64,000 bases of DNA from Pseudomonas sp. Irchel 3E20. GTDB lineage: Bacteria > Pseudomonadota > Gammaproteobacteria > Pseudomonadales > Pseudomonadaceae. Shown here piece after piece: positions 17,259-29,000 of this stretch. The position numbers and the translations under genes are program-made. Location: NCBI RefSeq assembly GCF_900187645.1, contig NZ_FYEE01000001.1, forward strand, positions 248,001 to 312,000, read 5' to 3'. The notes beneath the pieces were generated by a model. The model was given only the letters and a program-made list of their open reading frames with translations, had not been told where the DNA came from and searched no databases. Every line of letters starts with the position of its first letter. Position 1 is the stretch's first letter.

Positions 17259-20200
17259 ATGGCAGATCACAGCGATCGTCTTTTGCTCAACCTGGTCAAC
17301 GACCCCGCTGCAAAGAAAACTCCACGGGGCAAGGTCAATTTCGTGACCGCCATGCAGCAACTGGGCATTGCGTCGGTGTTCGATATCATCGGCCAACCCA
17401 AGCCGCAGTTCGTCGAGCGCCTGGGGGAAATTTGCGATGCCGACGGCGCCTTGGCCTACGAAAACGCACTGTGCTACGCCACCCAGATTGGCCGTTTATA
17501 CCGTGAGCACCAGGTGTCCAGTGGCAAACCCCAGCATCTGACCCAGCGCACCGGCGTGCGGGCGCTGACGGAGGTGGGGCCCAGTTACCCGAACCTGTTC
17601 AAGGAAAACTGGGATGAGTTCTGCAAGGTGGGCGCCATCGCCGCGATCGACTCGCCCGTGGCTTACCTGCGCTCTCTGTTCCACTTCGCCACCCGCACGC
17701 TGGAGGGGTCCGGGCAGGGCACTCACCCCAAAATCCTGCTGCGCACGCGGCGCCCCGATATCGAGGCGCTCGTGATCGACCCGCAAAGCACCTTTGTGCC
17801 CAGGCCGATGCTGGACCAGGTCAACGAGGTGCTCAAAGGTGATATCCAGCGTTACCAGCAGGGCATCCCCGGTATGCCGCTGCCGGTCTATGACCTGCTC
17901 GCCAACCGGCGCCATCCGTTTATTTTTCCCTACAACTTCGCTCACCATCAGTGCCGCCTGGGGCTGGCGCAAAACAAGCTGCAACTGGGCGAGTTGAATT
18001 ACCGGGTCAGTTTTGAATTGCCCGCGACCCAAGGCAGCCGCAATGTCTACGGCACCGTGCAGAACGCCCCCCATGAGGCGCAGCGGTTGTTGTCCGGGCT
18101 GAGCCCACAGCAGCAGAAATTGCTGATTGAGCCTTCGTTGTTTACGACGTTTTATCTGTCCAAGGCACAACTGGTTGCAGGGTGGGATGGGCCTTGGAAT
18201 TGCCATCTCAATGCCCACAAGGCTGTGGGCATGGGCTTTGTTTTGCGTCCCGGGCAGAGCGCGATTCAACAGGTCGTGCCGCCTGCCGATGCGCTGGTCA
18301 GTGACTACAATGGGGTCAACCTGGCCACGCTGGAATTCACCAAGGCCGGTACAGCGCAAAAACACGTAGCCAACTTCAAATTCGGTACAAGAACCACCGA
18401 TCCCCGTTACCTCTGGCGTTTCAACTATCTCAATGGGCCTAATGGCTCCACGCTGCTGCCCAATATCACGTGGGACAACAGCGGGCCAGCGTTCCCGGTG
18501 TTTGCGGGTTATCGCGCTGCATTTGTGGTGACCACCACCACTGGGACCTTGCAGGCGCCTGCAGGACTGGCAGCCTTGAGCTTTACCCTCGAACTCGATG
18601 AAAACATCACGTGGACCAACGAGCAGGTGTTGTTTTTCAGAAACCACTTCGATGTGGTCAGTGCCGGCGGCCAGGTCGAAGGTGGGCTCAATGAACTCAA
18701 GACTTTTCTCGACAAAACCGCGACCAATGCCGAGCAGGTCGAGGCGCTGCTGTCCCAGCGCAACTGCTTCCCCAGGCTATCGCCCAACTGCCCCAGTACC
18801 AACGTCAAGGCTAATGGGGCGGGGCGGGGCAAACCGTACCCCCATGCGTCCCACTACGGCGCCTGCTACGTCAACGGCCATGGCTCGGACCGCTATGACA
18901 GCGTCACGCCGGCCACCACCGCCTCCATTCAACGCGACCAATTCGACAATTCGATGGGGCTCAAGGAGGTCAAGACCGCCAACGCCACCTACTGGTACCT
19001 GACCAAAACCTCGCCCAACCGCTTCGACCGCCTGCAACGCATGATCCGTTTGCAGCGCTGGTTCGACCTTCCCTTCGCCGAACTGGACACACTCATCATC
19101 AGCGCCATTCGCAGCGAAGGCGAACACAACCTGACCATGGACCTGAACATCAACACCTTGCGGGTGCTGGGGGTTTATCGCTACTTGAGCGGGCGCTACA
19201 GCATCACTGCCGAGCAATTTGCAGCTTTTGTGCATGACCTCACGCCCTACGCCACGGGCGAGCGCGTGCCGCTGTTCGACCAGGTGTTCAACAAGGCGGC
19301 GCTGTTCGACGTGCCACTGGTGCTTGACCAGCAGCCCTTCAACCTGGCCGGCACCGACGCCGCCTCGAAAAGAACCGTGTCGCAACTGTGTGCCGGCCTG
19401 GGCTTACAGCCCACCCAGACCTCGTTCTTTCGTCTGGCCGGGCAAACCCAGCTCTACGTGGGCCCATTGCGCCGCGACCTGGCCACCGTGTCATCGCTGT
19501 ATCGCCAGGCCCGGATGGCGCAGTTGTTCGGCCTCACACCCGAAGACAGTTGGGCGCTGGTCGACTTGCTGGGCGGCGAACGCTACCAGCGCTTGCTCAG
19601 CAACGGGCGCCTGGCGCAGCAAGGGGAGCGGCCGTTGAGCCCGATGATAATCGAGGCCAAAAATTCTGACGCTACATACGACATCCGCTTGACCTTGGTG
19701 GCTGATCCTCTTGAGGCGGGTGATGTGTTACGCCTGCTGCCGGGCTCCGCGTTGCTCGTCAACCAAGGGGTCGATTTTACCCAGGCAGCCCCCACGCGGT
19801 TATTTACCCTCGACTGGCCACCGCAGCCGGCGCTGGCGAACTTTTTGCGCAATGTCGACGGCAGCACGCTCAGCCTTGCGCCTATTGCCCCCGGCCAAAC
19901 CCTGTCGTTGAGCGGTAGGGTAATCACTCGGGAGGCTTGGCAAGCCATCACTGAGGGCGCGGCAACGCTCACCAATTTGCGAGTCAAATGCGGTGCCCAG
20001 GGCAATCGAGATATGAAGGTCGAGAACATCTACGAAGGCGAACCCCTGAGTGCCGAGCCCGATATCCTCGACCTCCTGATGCAAATGGACTGGGCTGTGA
20101 CCTGGCTCAAGGACAGCAAGCAAACGGTGCCACTGGTGCGGCAATTGCTGGGCCTGGACCCGGGCGACTACCTGCCGCCCGAAGGCTTGACCGACCGCGT

Positions 20201-21197
20201 GGCGAAGCTCGCCGAGGACGCCCGCGCGGTGCTGGTGAGCGACGCGCAACTGCTGGCGCTGAACCTGCCCACACATGAAAAAACCACCCAGGCCCGCGGC
20301 CCCGGCGACCCCATCAACTGGCGCAGCGTGCTGCTACCACTGCTCGACCCAACGGGCCTGGTCAAAGAACAACCCCTGGAGTTGGCCGACAACACCCAGG
20401 CGCAATTGCAGGCCGCCCTGGTGCGGGCCCTCCAACCGCTGGCCCTGGACCCCGCCGTCAGGGCTGCCAGCCTGGAGAAACTCGGCACCCTGCTCATGGC
20501 CGCCCACGGTCGGCAATTGCGCTTGATCGAAGGCCTGGCCCAGGAGTTGGTCAACCTGCCCATGGACCGTACCCAAGTGGTGGTGCACTGGGCCCAGACT
20601 AGCGTCTATCAACTGCTGGCGATGGTGCTGCAAGTGGGTACCAACGCCGAGGGCAGCAGTACGCTGATCGTCCAGCTCAAGGCTGTGTTGTGCCACGCCA
20701 AGGCCGCGCTGCACTTACGCCTAAGCACCAGCGCCCTGCGCCTATTCCTGGTACACCCGCAGTGGCTGGGCGCGGCGCAAGGGGGGCCGCTGTCATGGGC
20801 CAGCCTCTACCTGCTGGGCCGCTATAGCCAGTGGTTCAACCGCCAGAGCCAGGCAGAAGAAGCCCTGCTGGGCTACTTCATCAGCGCCAACCCGGCCAAG
20901 GCCCAACTCAAGAACAAAGCCCTGCGCAGCGCCGTCAACCAGGCCAGCGCCGAAGTGTTGGCCAACCTGCTGGACTGGCGCCAGGAAGACATCGCCCGCT
21001 TGTTCCAGGAACTGCCCCTGGGGCGCGCCACCTCCCTGGCCGAAGTGGACTGGGTGCTGCGCTGTCAACAGGCCTGCGCCGCCAGCGGCTTGACCGCCAC
21101 CGACCTGCTGGCCGCCACCGCGTTGCACGCCGATAGCGCCAGTGTGGCGTGGCAAGCGGCGGGTGAAGCCGCCATAGCCGCCAGCCGCCGCGCCTGA
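17259..21197 (+). CDS. tcaA: Tc toxin A subunit, N-terminal half (TcaA-like)
   Basis: This protein is 1312 residues from ATG 17259 (an ATG at 17250 is also in frame; neither has a strong ribosome-binding site). The N-terminus (about 10-200, AMQQLGIASVFDIIGQ, TQIGRLYREHQVS, DSPVAYLRSLFHFA) is the VRP1 / Salmonella 28.1-kDa A-type domain of TcA proteins. The long helical shell follows, with the repeated pattern WFDLPFAELDTLI near residue 610. In Tc complexes TcA forms the pentameric pore that binds the host cell and injects the TcC enzyme. Here, as with Photorhabdus TcaA/TcaB, TcA is split: this protein supplies the N-terminal shell and the next gene the receptor, linker and pore parts. Confidence 0.88.
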   Translation: MADHSDRLLLNLVNDPAAKKTPRGKVNFVTAMQQLGIASVFDIIGQPKPQFVERLGEICDADGALAYENALCYATQIGRLYREHQVSSGKPQHLTQRTGVRALTEVGPSYPNLFKENWDEFCKVGAIAAIDSPVAYLRSLFHFATRTLEGSGQGTHPKILLRTRRPDIEALVIDPQSTFVPRPMLDQVNEVLKGDIQRYQQGIPGMPLPVYDLLANRRHPFIFPYNFAHHQCRLGLAQNKLQLGELNYRVSFELPATQGSRNVYGTVQNAPHEAQRLLSGLSPQQQKLLIEPSLFTTFYLSKAQLVAGWDGPWNCHLNAHKAVGMGFVLRPGQSAIQQVVPPADALVSDYNGVNLATLEFTKAGTAQKHVANFKFGTRTTDPRYLWRFNYLNGPNGSTLLPNITWDNSGPAFPVFAGYRAAFVVTTTTGTLQAPAGLAALSFTLELDENITWTNEQVLFFRNHFDVVSAGGQVEGGLNELKTFLDKTATNAEQVEALLSQRNCFPRLSPNCPSTNVKANGAGRGKPYPHASHYGACYVNGHGSDRYDSVTPATTASIQRDQFDNSMGLKEVKTANATYWYLTKTSPNRFDRLQRMIRLQRWFDLPFAELDTLIISAIRSEGEHNLTMDLNINTLRVLGVYRYLSGRYSITAEQFAAFVHDLTPYATGERVPLFDQVFNKAALFDVPLVLDQQPFNLAGTDAASKRTVSQLCAGLGLQPTQTSFFRLAGQTQLYVGPLRRDLATVSSLYRQARMAQLFGLTPEDSWALVDLLGGERYQRLLSNGRLAQQGERPLSPMIIEAKNSDATYDIRLTLVADPLEAGDVLRLLPGSALLVNQGVDFTQAAPTRLFTLDWPPQPALANFLRNVDGSTLSLAPIAPGQTLSLSGRVITREAWQAITEGAATLTNLRVKCGAQGNRDMKVENIYEGEPLSAEPDILDLLMQMDWAVTWLKDSKQTVPLVRQLLGLDPGDYLPPEGLTDRVAKLAEDARAVLVSDAQLLALNLPTHEKTTQARGPGDPINWRSVLLPLLDPTGLVKEQPLELADNTQAQLQAALVRALQPLALDPAVRAASLEKLGTLLMAAHGRQLRLIEGLAQELVNLPMDRTQVVVHWAQTSVYQLLAMVLQVGTNAEGSSTLIVQLKAVLCHAKAALHLRLSTSALRLFLVHPQWLGAAQGGPLSWASLYLLGRYSQWFNRQSQAEEALLGYFISANPAKAQLKNKALRSAVNQASAEVLANLLDWRQEDIARLFQELPLGRATSLAEVDWVLRCQQACAASGLTATDLLAATALHADSASVAWQAAGEAAIAASRRA

Positions 21198-21224
21198 CCG
21201 CCATCATTTTTGCAAGGAGCAACC

Positions 21225-24200
21225 ATGTCCAAGTCCATCGATGCCCAGCTCAACGAAACCCTGCGCGACGCCCTGGTGGCCTACTACCTCGACGAGGTGG
21301 TGCCCAACGCCCAGGAATTCGTCGGCTCCGGGCTCAACGACAAAATCAAGACCGCCAATGACCTCTATGAGTACAAGTTGCTCGATGTCCAGGTCTCCCA
21401 GGACGTGGCCACCAGCCCCGTGGCGTCGGCCATCGCCAGCCTGCAGCAGTACATCAACGGTGCGCTGATGGGCATGGAGCCGGGCTACGAAAACCGGGTC
21501 ATGGAAGAACACCTGATAACCCAGTGGCGCGAGATCAACAGCCAATACCCCATCTGGGCCGCCAACCAGCAATTGCAGTATTACCCCGAGGTGTACATCG
21601 ACCCCTCGCTGCGCCTGAGCAAATCGACCTATTTCGAGCAACTGGAGAACGACCTCAACCAGAACAAGATCCACATCGACACCGCCCAGGAAGCGGTACT
21701 CAGCTACCTGGCCAGTTTTGAAGAAGTGGCCAACCTGACCATCATCAATGGCTACATCAACACCGACGACTTCAAGAACGGGATGTACTACTTCATCGGT
21801 AAATCCCGCGCCGAAAGTGTGTATTACTGGCGCTCGGTGGACATGTCCCAACGCACTTATAAAAACCTCACCGGCACCGACCCCAACCGCCCCAAGTTCG
21901 ACTACCCGCAACCCGGCGCCTGGTCGGATTGGAAAAAAGCCAACTTACCCATCTCGGCCGGCGCCATTGAACGCACGATACGGCCAGTGTTGTTCAATAA
22001 CCGGCTGTTTGTGTTTTGGATCGAGTGCGTGGATAACAGCCCGGAGGCGACCACCGTCGAACAGAGCTATGTTCCCGGTGCTCCACCGACCCCCCCAGAA
22101 CCGGGTTCACCGGTCACCACCATCAAGAACAACCCGATGTTGCGCTTGAACATGGTCTACAAAAAATACGACGACACCTGGAGCGTGCCGCAAACCTGTA
22201 TCGAGGCGTGGAGCGAGGCGCCGCGGTTCAAGACGGAGAATCTTGAAGAGTGGGTTAACTGCATTGCCGTGCAGGACAGTTCGACATCGCCGGAGGCGAT
22301 GTTCGTAGCGATGTATGCCGGCTATACCCCCGGCGATTCAGATGAAGGGAGAGACGATGAATACGCTTTTCTGAAAACGGCATTTGTTGATAAGAACTTT
22401 AATGTGAGCCCCCTTTTTCCATATGTTGGCAAGGTGCCTCAAATGGAAGTGACCCCCGGGGATAAAAAAGCCCATGTGTTGAAGGTCAGTCGTATTTTTG
22501 CCCACGCTAATGAGGGGCGCTTTCAATTCAAACTTCCTCCGTTCAGTATCCAGATAAAAAGTATCGAGAACAGTATGCCGCACCCAGGTGTTGACTCTTG
22601 GGACTATAACCGGTGGCAGAGCAGAATTGCGGGACCCGTAAAAGATGTGGATATTAGATATAACTCAGCGATGCAGCGCCTTGAATTTGATTCGAAGATA
22701 ATGGCTCCATTTAGAACGCCCGTTGTGGAAGTTGGAGTCGTTTTGGCTGGTGCAGGTATAAATGTCGGTACGATAAACCTAATAGTTGCAACTGGCACTC
22801 CAGTTGACTCTTTGGGTCTTTATACTCTTTTGGAGGGTTCTTATATTTATTCTTACGGGGGTGCTTTTAACGAGTCCGCAGGGAAGTATTATTTTGCACT
22901 CTGGTTATTTAATCAGGACTCTCATGATGGCAGTTTTCTTCGAGATGCCACCGGCGTACTCTGCACGCTGACTCATATATTGGACGGTCAGTTTGAATCA
23001 CTTGCCGGAAAAAAAATAACCAAGAAGGCTCTGGACGCTCTTCGCGAGGGAGTAGGAAGTATAAAGAGGTTTGAATATCAGCGAATGGAGCCCACTGCGG
23101 GTCAGATCGTTAACCGGAATGTGAGTCGTGTATCCATTAGTGATCCTCTTGGTTTTCAACGAGCCATATTCAGGCCGCAGAACCTTAATAGCCTGACGCC
23201 TGTGCATCCGGGTTACAGTGCGCTTAATTATACGAGTGTTGTTTTGGAGAGGGAGCCGCCCAATACATGGTCGATAAATATACCTATCAATACGGATACG
23301 CTGCTGCCTGATTGGAATGTAAGTTGGCCGCAGAACTATAAAAAAATTCCGTTGATACATGGGGTCAAGGTATATACCGTGACCCCCGGCTCGGGAAACG
23401 TAGAAGTCGGCCATGCCCTTAAACTAACCCAAGTTGAATTGCACCTGGTTGCTCAAGTCAGGAGCCCGCTTATCGCTCCACGTATCAGCACCCGCGCGAG
23501 CCCTATCCATGGTATCGCTGAGTTCATCGATTTTGCCGGCTCCGGTATCCCCCAGAGCGACGATGGCCTCGCTGCACGCCAACCCATCCGCATGAACACC
23601 TTGTTTGCACGCGAACTGATCTTTCGGGCCAGTATCGCCCTGGAAAACCTGCTCTCGTGGGAAACCCAAGGCCTGGAAGAACCTCCGCTGCAACCGCCCG
23701 CGGCCCGCAACCTCATGGATTTCCACGGTGCCAACGGCAAGTACTTCTGGGAGTTGTTCCTGCACCTGCCCTTTTTGGTCAGCCAGCGCCTGAGCCTGGA
23801 GCAGCAGTTCGACGGTGCCGAGCAGTGGCTGGGCTTTATCTTCGACCCCGCGCGCAAGGCAGGTAATGGTCGCCCGGCTTACTGGAACGTACGGCCATTG
23901 ATGGATGACCCCATGGCCGGGACCGAAATGGACCACGCCACCCGCAAACCCGCCGACCCGGACGGCATCGCCAGCAGCCACCCGGTGCGCTACCGCAAGG
24001 CCATTTACCTGCACTACATCAAGAACTTGCTGGACCGCGGCGATGCGGCCTACCGGCAACTGACCCCCGACAGCCTTGGCGAAGCCAAGCTGTGGTACGT
24101 GCGCGTGCTCGACCTGCTGGGCCCGCGGCCGGATATCCGCCTGGTGGACCATTGGACGCCCATGACCCTCAAAGCCCTGAGCGATTCCACCAACCCCGGG

Positions 24201-26069
24201 TTGCGCGCCTATGAGCAGCGCTTGATCGCCCAGGACCAACAGCGCGAGCAAAGCGCCGCGGCCAATGACGGCCACTCGCTGTACAGCTTTGCCGAGCCGC
24301 CGCTGTACCTGCGCACCTTCGGCCACGACGCGAGCCTGGCGGACTTGGACAGCGACCACTTGCGCCTGCCGATCAACCAGCACCTGGTGCACACCTGGGA
24401 CATCGCCGAGTCGCGCCTGGCCAACCTGCGCAACAACCGCACCCTGGACGGCAAGCCCCTGTCGCTGCCGCTGTTTGCCGCGCCCCTCAACCCTCGCGAC
24501 CTGCTGGCGGCCTACGGCCAGGGCGCGGCCGGTGGCGGCAGTGCCCGGTTGCTGGCCCAGGATGTGCCGCACTACCGCTTCCACGTGATGCACAACCGCG
24601 CCGCCAGCGCGGTGGAAACCCTGATCCAGTTCGGCCAAACCCTGTTGTCGCTGATCGAGCGCAAGGAACAGGCGCAACTGCAGGAACTGCAATGCCAGCA
24701 AGCCTGGGAGTTCACTCAATTTGCCATCGACCTGCAACGCCAGGCGCACCTTATTGACGAAGAAAGCCACAAAGCGCTGCAGGCGAGCAAGGCGATCGCC
24801 CAGGGGCGGCTGAAGTTCTACGCCAAATTGGCGGATGAGGTCGTCAATACCGGAGAGGTCGTAGCCGCCGCTCTGCATCTGATCGGCCGCGTGGCAGAGG
24901 GTGTTGGGGCGGCCGCCAAGGCTGTGGGGGGAGGCCTGAAGATTCCGCCGAACGCGGTAGGGGGAGGGGGCGGTGCGGTTGTCGGATTTTCCAACGGACT
25001 CATGGCCGGCTCCCATGTAGGTGGCTGGCGCCTGGAAGGTGTACCGGGCATGGTCGAGGCCGTGGCTTATGGTGTTGTAGCCATCAGCCAGGGCAGTGCC
25101 GAAGCCATCGACCGCGCCGAACAGTTTCGCCGCCGCCACCAGGAATGGACGCTCGCCCGCGACCAGGCGCAACTGGAAATCGAACACCTCGACGCCCAGA
25201 TGGAGGTGCTCAAAGCCCAGGCCCAGGCCACCGAGTTGCAGTTGCGCCAGGCCCTGGTGGCCCAGGAGCAAGCGCTGGCCACCTACGCCTTCCTGGGTAA
25301 GCGTTTCACCAATGCCCAGCTCTACCAATGGCTCAACGGCCAGTTCGCCACCTTCTATTACCAGGCCTACGACGCGACCTTGGCCCTGTGCCTGGCGGCC
25401 GAAGCCTGCTGGCAGTTCGAGTTGGCCGACTACACCAGCCGCTTTATCCAGGCCGGCGCCTGGAACGACAGCTACCGCGGCCTGGGCGCCGGCGAGGCGT
25501 TGAAACTGCAACTGCTGAAAATGGAGGCCGCCTACCTGGCCCGCAACGATCGGCACCTGGAAATCACCAAGACAGTGTCCGTGCGCCAACTGCGGGAAAA
25601 GGACCCGGCCTCGACCATCAATCAGGACTGGGTCACCGTCACCGCGCGTCTGCTCGACGAAGGTGTGGTGGCCTTTGAACTGACCCAGCCGATGTTCGAC
25701 AAGGACTATCCCGGCCACTTGCTGCGCCGGATCAAGCGCATCAGCGTATCGCTGCCCGTGACCCTGGGCCCTTACGAAGACATCCGCGCCCTCCTGACCC
25801 AAACCTACAGTGGCGTGCGCATGGCCGACGGCAGCCTGCGGGAAAACCTGCGGGCCAGCCAGCAAGTGGCGCTGTCGGGCGGGGTGGACGACGACGGCTT
25901 ATTCACCTTCGACTTCAATGACGAGCGTTACCTGCCGTTTGAAGGCACCGGGGCTATCTCGCGTTGGGTCCTGCACTTCCCCAACCACGTGCAGCAACTG
26001 CCCGCCTTGCAAAGCCTGACCGACATCATCGTGCACCTGCGCTATACCGCGCGGGCGGGGGGGAACTGA
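21225..26069 (+). CDS. tcaB: Tc toxin A subunit, C-terminal half (TcaB-like: receptor-binding, pore, TcB-binding)
   Basis: This protein is 1614 residues from ATG 21225 (AAGGAG upstream), 27 bases after tcaA. The N-terminal part contains neuraminidase-like/receptor-binding modules (about 180-760); then come a helical shell, a glycine/alanine-rich pore hairpin (about 1215-1275) and a coiled-coil (about 1310-1370). A C-terminal TcB-binding domain has SVSLPVTLGPYEDIRALLTQ, PFEGTGAISRWVLHFP and IIVHLRYTA. Length exceeds Photorhabdus TcaB, mainly in the N-terminal modules. Bases ~22330-23430 are much more AT-rich than the rest (one line counted at 38% GC against 68% further on), suggesting a swapped receptor module. 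Confidence 0.9.
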   Translation: MSKSIDAQLNETLRDALVAYYLDEVVPNAQEFVGSGLNDKIKTANDLYEYKLLDVQVSQDVATSPVASAIASLQQYINGALMGMEPGYENRVMEEHLITQWREINSQYPIWAANQQLQYYPEVYIDPSLRLSKSTYFEQLENDLNQNKIHIDTAQEAVLSYLASFEEVANLTIINGYINTDDFKNGMYYFIGKSRAESVYYWRSVDMSQRTYKNLTGTDPNRPKFDYPQPGAWSDWKKANLPISAGAIERTIRPVLFNNRLFVFWIECVDNSPEATTVEQSYVPGAPPTPPEPGSPVTTIKNNPMLRLNMVYKKYDDTWSVPQTCIEAWSEAPRFKTENLEEWVNCIAVQDSSTSPEAMFVAMYAGYTPGDSDEGRDDEYAFLKTAFVDKNFNVSPLFPYVGKVPQMEVTPGDKKAHVLKVSRIFAHANEGRFQFKLPPFSIQIKSIENSMPHPGVDSWDYNRWQSRIAGPVKDVDIRYNSAMQRLEFDSKIMAPFRTPVVEVGVVLAGAGINVGTINLIVATGTPVDSLGLYTLLEGSYIYSYGGAFNESAGKYYFALWLFNQDSHDGSFLRDATGVLCTLTHILDGQFESLAGKKITKKALDALREGVGSIKRFEYQRMEPTAGQIVNRNVSRVSISDPLGFQRAIFRPQNLNSLTPVHPGYSALNYTSVVLEREPPNTWSINIPINTDTLLPDWNVSWPQNYKKIPLIHGVKVYTVTPGSGNVEVGHALKLTQVELHLVAQVRSPLIAPRISTRASPIHGIAEFIDFAGSGIPQSDDGLAARQPIRMNTLFARELIFRASIALENLLSWETQGLEEPPLQPPAARNLMDFHGANGKYFWELFLHLPFLVSQRLSLEQQFDGAEQWLGFIFDPARKAGNGRPAYWNVRPLMDDPMAGTEMDHATRKPADPDGIASSHPVRYRKAIYLHYIKNLLDRGDAAYRQLTPDSLGEAKLWYVRVLDLLGPRPDIRLVDHWTPMTLKALSDSTNPGLRAYEQRLIAQDQQREQSAAANDGHSLYSFAEPPLYLRTFGHDASLADLDSDHLRLPINQHLVHTWDIAESRLANLRNNRTLDGKPLSLPLFAAPLNPRDLLAAYGQGAAGGGSARLLAQDVPHYRFHVMHNRAASAVETLIQFGQTLLSLIERKEQAQLQELQCQQAWEFTQFAIDLQRQAHLIDEESHKALQASKAIAQGRLKFYAKLADEVVNTGEVVAAALHLIGRVAEGVGAAAKAVGGGLKIPPNAVGGGGGAVVGFSNGLMAGSHVGGWRLEGVPGMVEAVAYGVVAISQGSAEAIDRAEQFRRRHQEWTLARDQAQLEIEHLDAQMEVLKAQAQATELQLRQALVAQEQALATYAFLGKRFTNAQLYQWLNGQFATFYYQAYDATLALCLAAEACWQFELADYTSRFIQAGAWNDSYRGLGAGEALKLQLLKMEAAYLARNDRHLEITKTVSVRQLREKDPASTINQDWVTVTARLLDEGVVAFELTQPMFDKDYPGHLLRRIKRISVSLPVTLGPYEDIRALLTQTYSGVRMADGSLRENLRASQQVALSGGVDDDGLFTFDFNDERYLPFEGTGAISRWVLHFPNHVQQLPALQSLTDIIVHLRYTARAGGN

Positions 26070-26071
26070 AG

Positions 26072-29000
26072 GTGAGCCGTGACGCAGCGCAGGTTGTCAG
26101 CCCACCGTCACTGCCCAAGGGCGGTGGGGCCATCCGCAGTATTGGCGATGGCTTGGGGGTAGTGGGTAGCGGGGGGGCGGCGTCGTTTGGGCTGGCGTTG
26201 CCGATTTCTCCCGGCCGGGGGTTCGCGCCGTCCTTGTCGCTCGGCTACAGCAGCAGTACCGGTAACAGCCCTTTTGGCCTTGGCTGGAGCAAAACCGTCA
26301 AGGCTATTACCCGGCGTACCGCCAAGGGCGTGCCGGCCTACACCGATGGTGACCTGTTCGTCGGCCCGCAAGGGCAAACGTGGATGCCTGAGCGCGATAG
26401 CCACACGGGTGCCCTGGTCTCCCGGAGTGTGAGCCACTACAACGGCTTGCCGGTGGGCGATCACCGCGTCGTGCGGTATTGGCCCAGGATCGAAGATACC
26501 TTCACCTTGGTCGAGCACTGGACCGACGATACCGACCCGGCCGGTTTCTGGTTACTGCACGACGCCGACGGCAACTTGCACCTGTATGGCAAAAGCCACG
26601 CCTCACGCCGGGCCGACCCTGATGACCGGCAGCATGTGGGCGTCTGGTTGCTCGATGAAAGCCTCAACACCCGAGGTGAGCACATCGTGTACACCTACCT
26701 GAGCGACGACCAGGGCCCGGATGAGCATCAGCCGCGTGACTACCGTGCGCAGCGTTACTTGAGCCAGGTGCACTACGGCAACCTGGATGCATGCGATCAG
26801 CTTTACGCCTGGCGCGCCGAGGGTTGGCAGGGGGTGCAATGGCTGTTTCACCTGGTGTTCGACTACGGCGAGCGGCCCTATACGCTGACGTCGATACCCG
26901 GCTACGAAGCGTCGCAACCCTGGCCCGAGCGTACCGATCCTTACTCCAGTTTCGAGTATGGCTTTGAGTTGACAACGCGGCGCCTGTGTCGGCAAGTCCT
27001 GATGTTCCACGATTTCCCCGAGTTGGGCCCCGAACCCGTGTTGGTGCAACGCCTGCTATTGGAATACCGGGAAACGGCATTGGGCTACAACCATCTGTGC
27101 GCTGCCCACAGCCAGGCCTTTGGCCCTGACGGTAAGGCGCAGGGCCGCCCGCCGATGGAGTTTGACTACAACCCCTTCGATCTCCAGTGGGGCGCTGAGC
27201 GCTTTGAAGCCTTTGAACCCATGCCCGGCCTCAATGACGGACAGCGTTACCAGTTGGTGGACCTGTATGGTGAGGGGCTGCCGGGCATCCTGTACCGTGA
27301 TGACAAGGCTTGGTACTACCGCGAGCCGCTGCGGGCAACACCGGCGAGCCATGCCGATGAGGTGGCTTACGGCCCCTGGTGCGAACTCCAGCAGTTCCCC
27401 AACACCAATAGCTCAAAGCCTGTGTGGCAATTTCTCAGCGACATCACCGGCGACGGTTCGCTCGATTGGGTAATGGCGCAGCCTGGTCTGGCGGGTTTCT
27501 TCACCTGCAAGCCCGAGCGCAGTTGGTCGAACTTTACCCCGCTGGAGGCGTTCCCCCAGGAGTTTTTCCACCCGCAGGGGCAGTTGGTCGACCTGATGGG
27601 CAATGGCCTGTCGGATTTGGCCATGATCGGCCCGCGCAGTGTGCGCTTGTATGCCAACCGCCGGGAAAAAGGCTTTGCCCCTGGGCAAGAGGTGGCCCGT
27701 GAAGCTGACGAGGACGCCTTGCCAATGCCCAGCAACAACGCCTGCGAACTGGTGGCGTTCAGTGATGTGATGGGCAGTGGCCAGCAACACCTGATCCGCC
27801 TCCGCCACAACGAACTCAAATGCTGGCCCAACCTGGGCCGCGGGCGTTTCGGCAAAGGCTTTGTGTTCAGCGAGCTGACGTTTGCCTACGAAGAATTTGA
27901 CGCCTCGCGGGTACTGCTGGCGGATCTGGACGGCTCCGGTGCCGCCGATCTGATTTACCTACAACCTCAGGGTGCGCTGATTTTCATCAACCGTAGCGGC
28001 AATGGCTTTCAGAACCAGCCCATTTTCCTGCCATGGCCAGAAGGCGTGTGCTACGACCGCTTTTGTCAGGTCAGTACCGCCGACTTGCAGGGGCTGGGTT
28101 GTGCCAGCCTGGTGCTGACGGTTCCCCATATGACGCCCCGGCATTGGCGTTACGACTTTGTCAGGGCCAAGCCCTATTTGCTCTGTGCAACCAACAACAA
28201 CATGGGGGCGGCGACGACGATCGGTTACCGCAGTTCGGCCCAGGAGTGGCTGGATGAGAAGCACCACCTACTGGCCTGCGGCCGCTCGCCAGTGTGTCGC
28301 TTGCCCTTTCCCGTGCCCGTGGTCGGTAACCAGACCCAGCATGACGAAATCACCGGCAATCGACTGACCCAGCGGTTTACCTATCGAGAGGGGTTTTATG
28401 ACCCGACGGAACGTGAGTGGCGTGGCTTTGGCCTACTGCTGAGCACCGATTGTGAAGCGTTTGCAGGGCCCCATCAGGAGGGCTACAGCGCGCCGGTGTT
28501 GCGCAAGACCTGGTTTCATGTCGGGCGTGATTTGCACCAGCACTGCGAGGGCTGCTTTGCGGGTGACCCCAGCGCCCAGCCCTTAGGGCCTCACCTGCTG
28601 AGCCGTTATCACGAGCAAGACGGGCTCGATCAAATCACCGAACCCAGCGGCCCGCAGCGCGAGGCCATGCTCGTGGCGCTTGCCGGCCAAGTGCTGCGCG
28701 TTGAGACATTCGCCGCCGATGGCGGCGTGGGCGTGCCGTACACCCTGGAACAAAATCGCTACCTGGTGCGCCAGTTGGATCGGCCGCTCGGTGGCCGGTT
28801 TGCCCCTTATACCGTGATGCTGACGCTGCCCGTGGAGGCCATCAGCTACCACTACGAGCAACAGGCCAATGACCCGGCTTGTCGCCACAGTGTCGGTTTG
28901 CGCTGGGATGCCTTTGGCCAATTGAACCAGGGTATTGTCGTCAGCTATGCCCGCCGCTTGAGCGCTGGGGATAACCCGCCCGTGCAACCCGATGAACGCT

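Noticed and set aside
23424..25865. An 813-codon open frame on the minus strand inside tcaB
   Set aside because: It is a shadow frame of a strongly supported gene with normal Tc motifs, and has no ribosome-binding site or recognisable protein.
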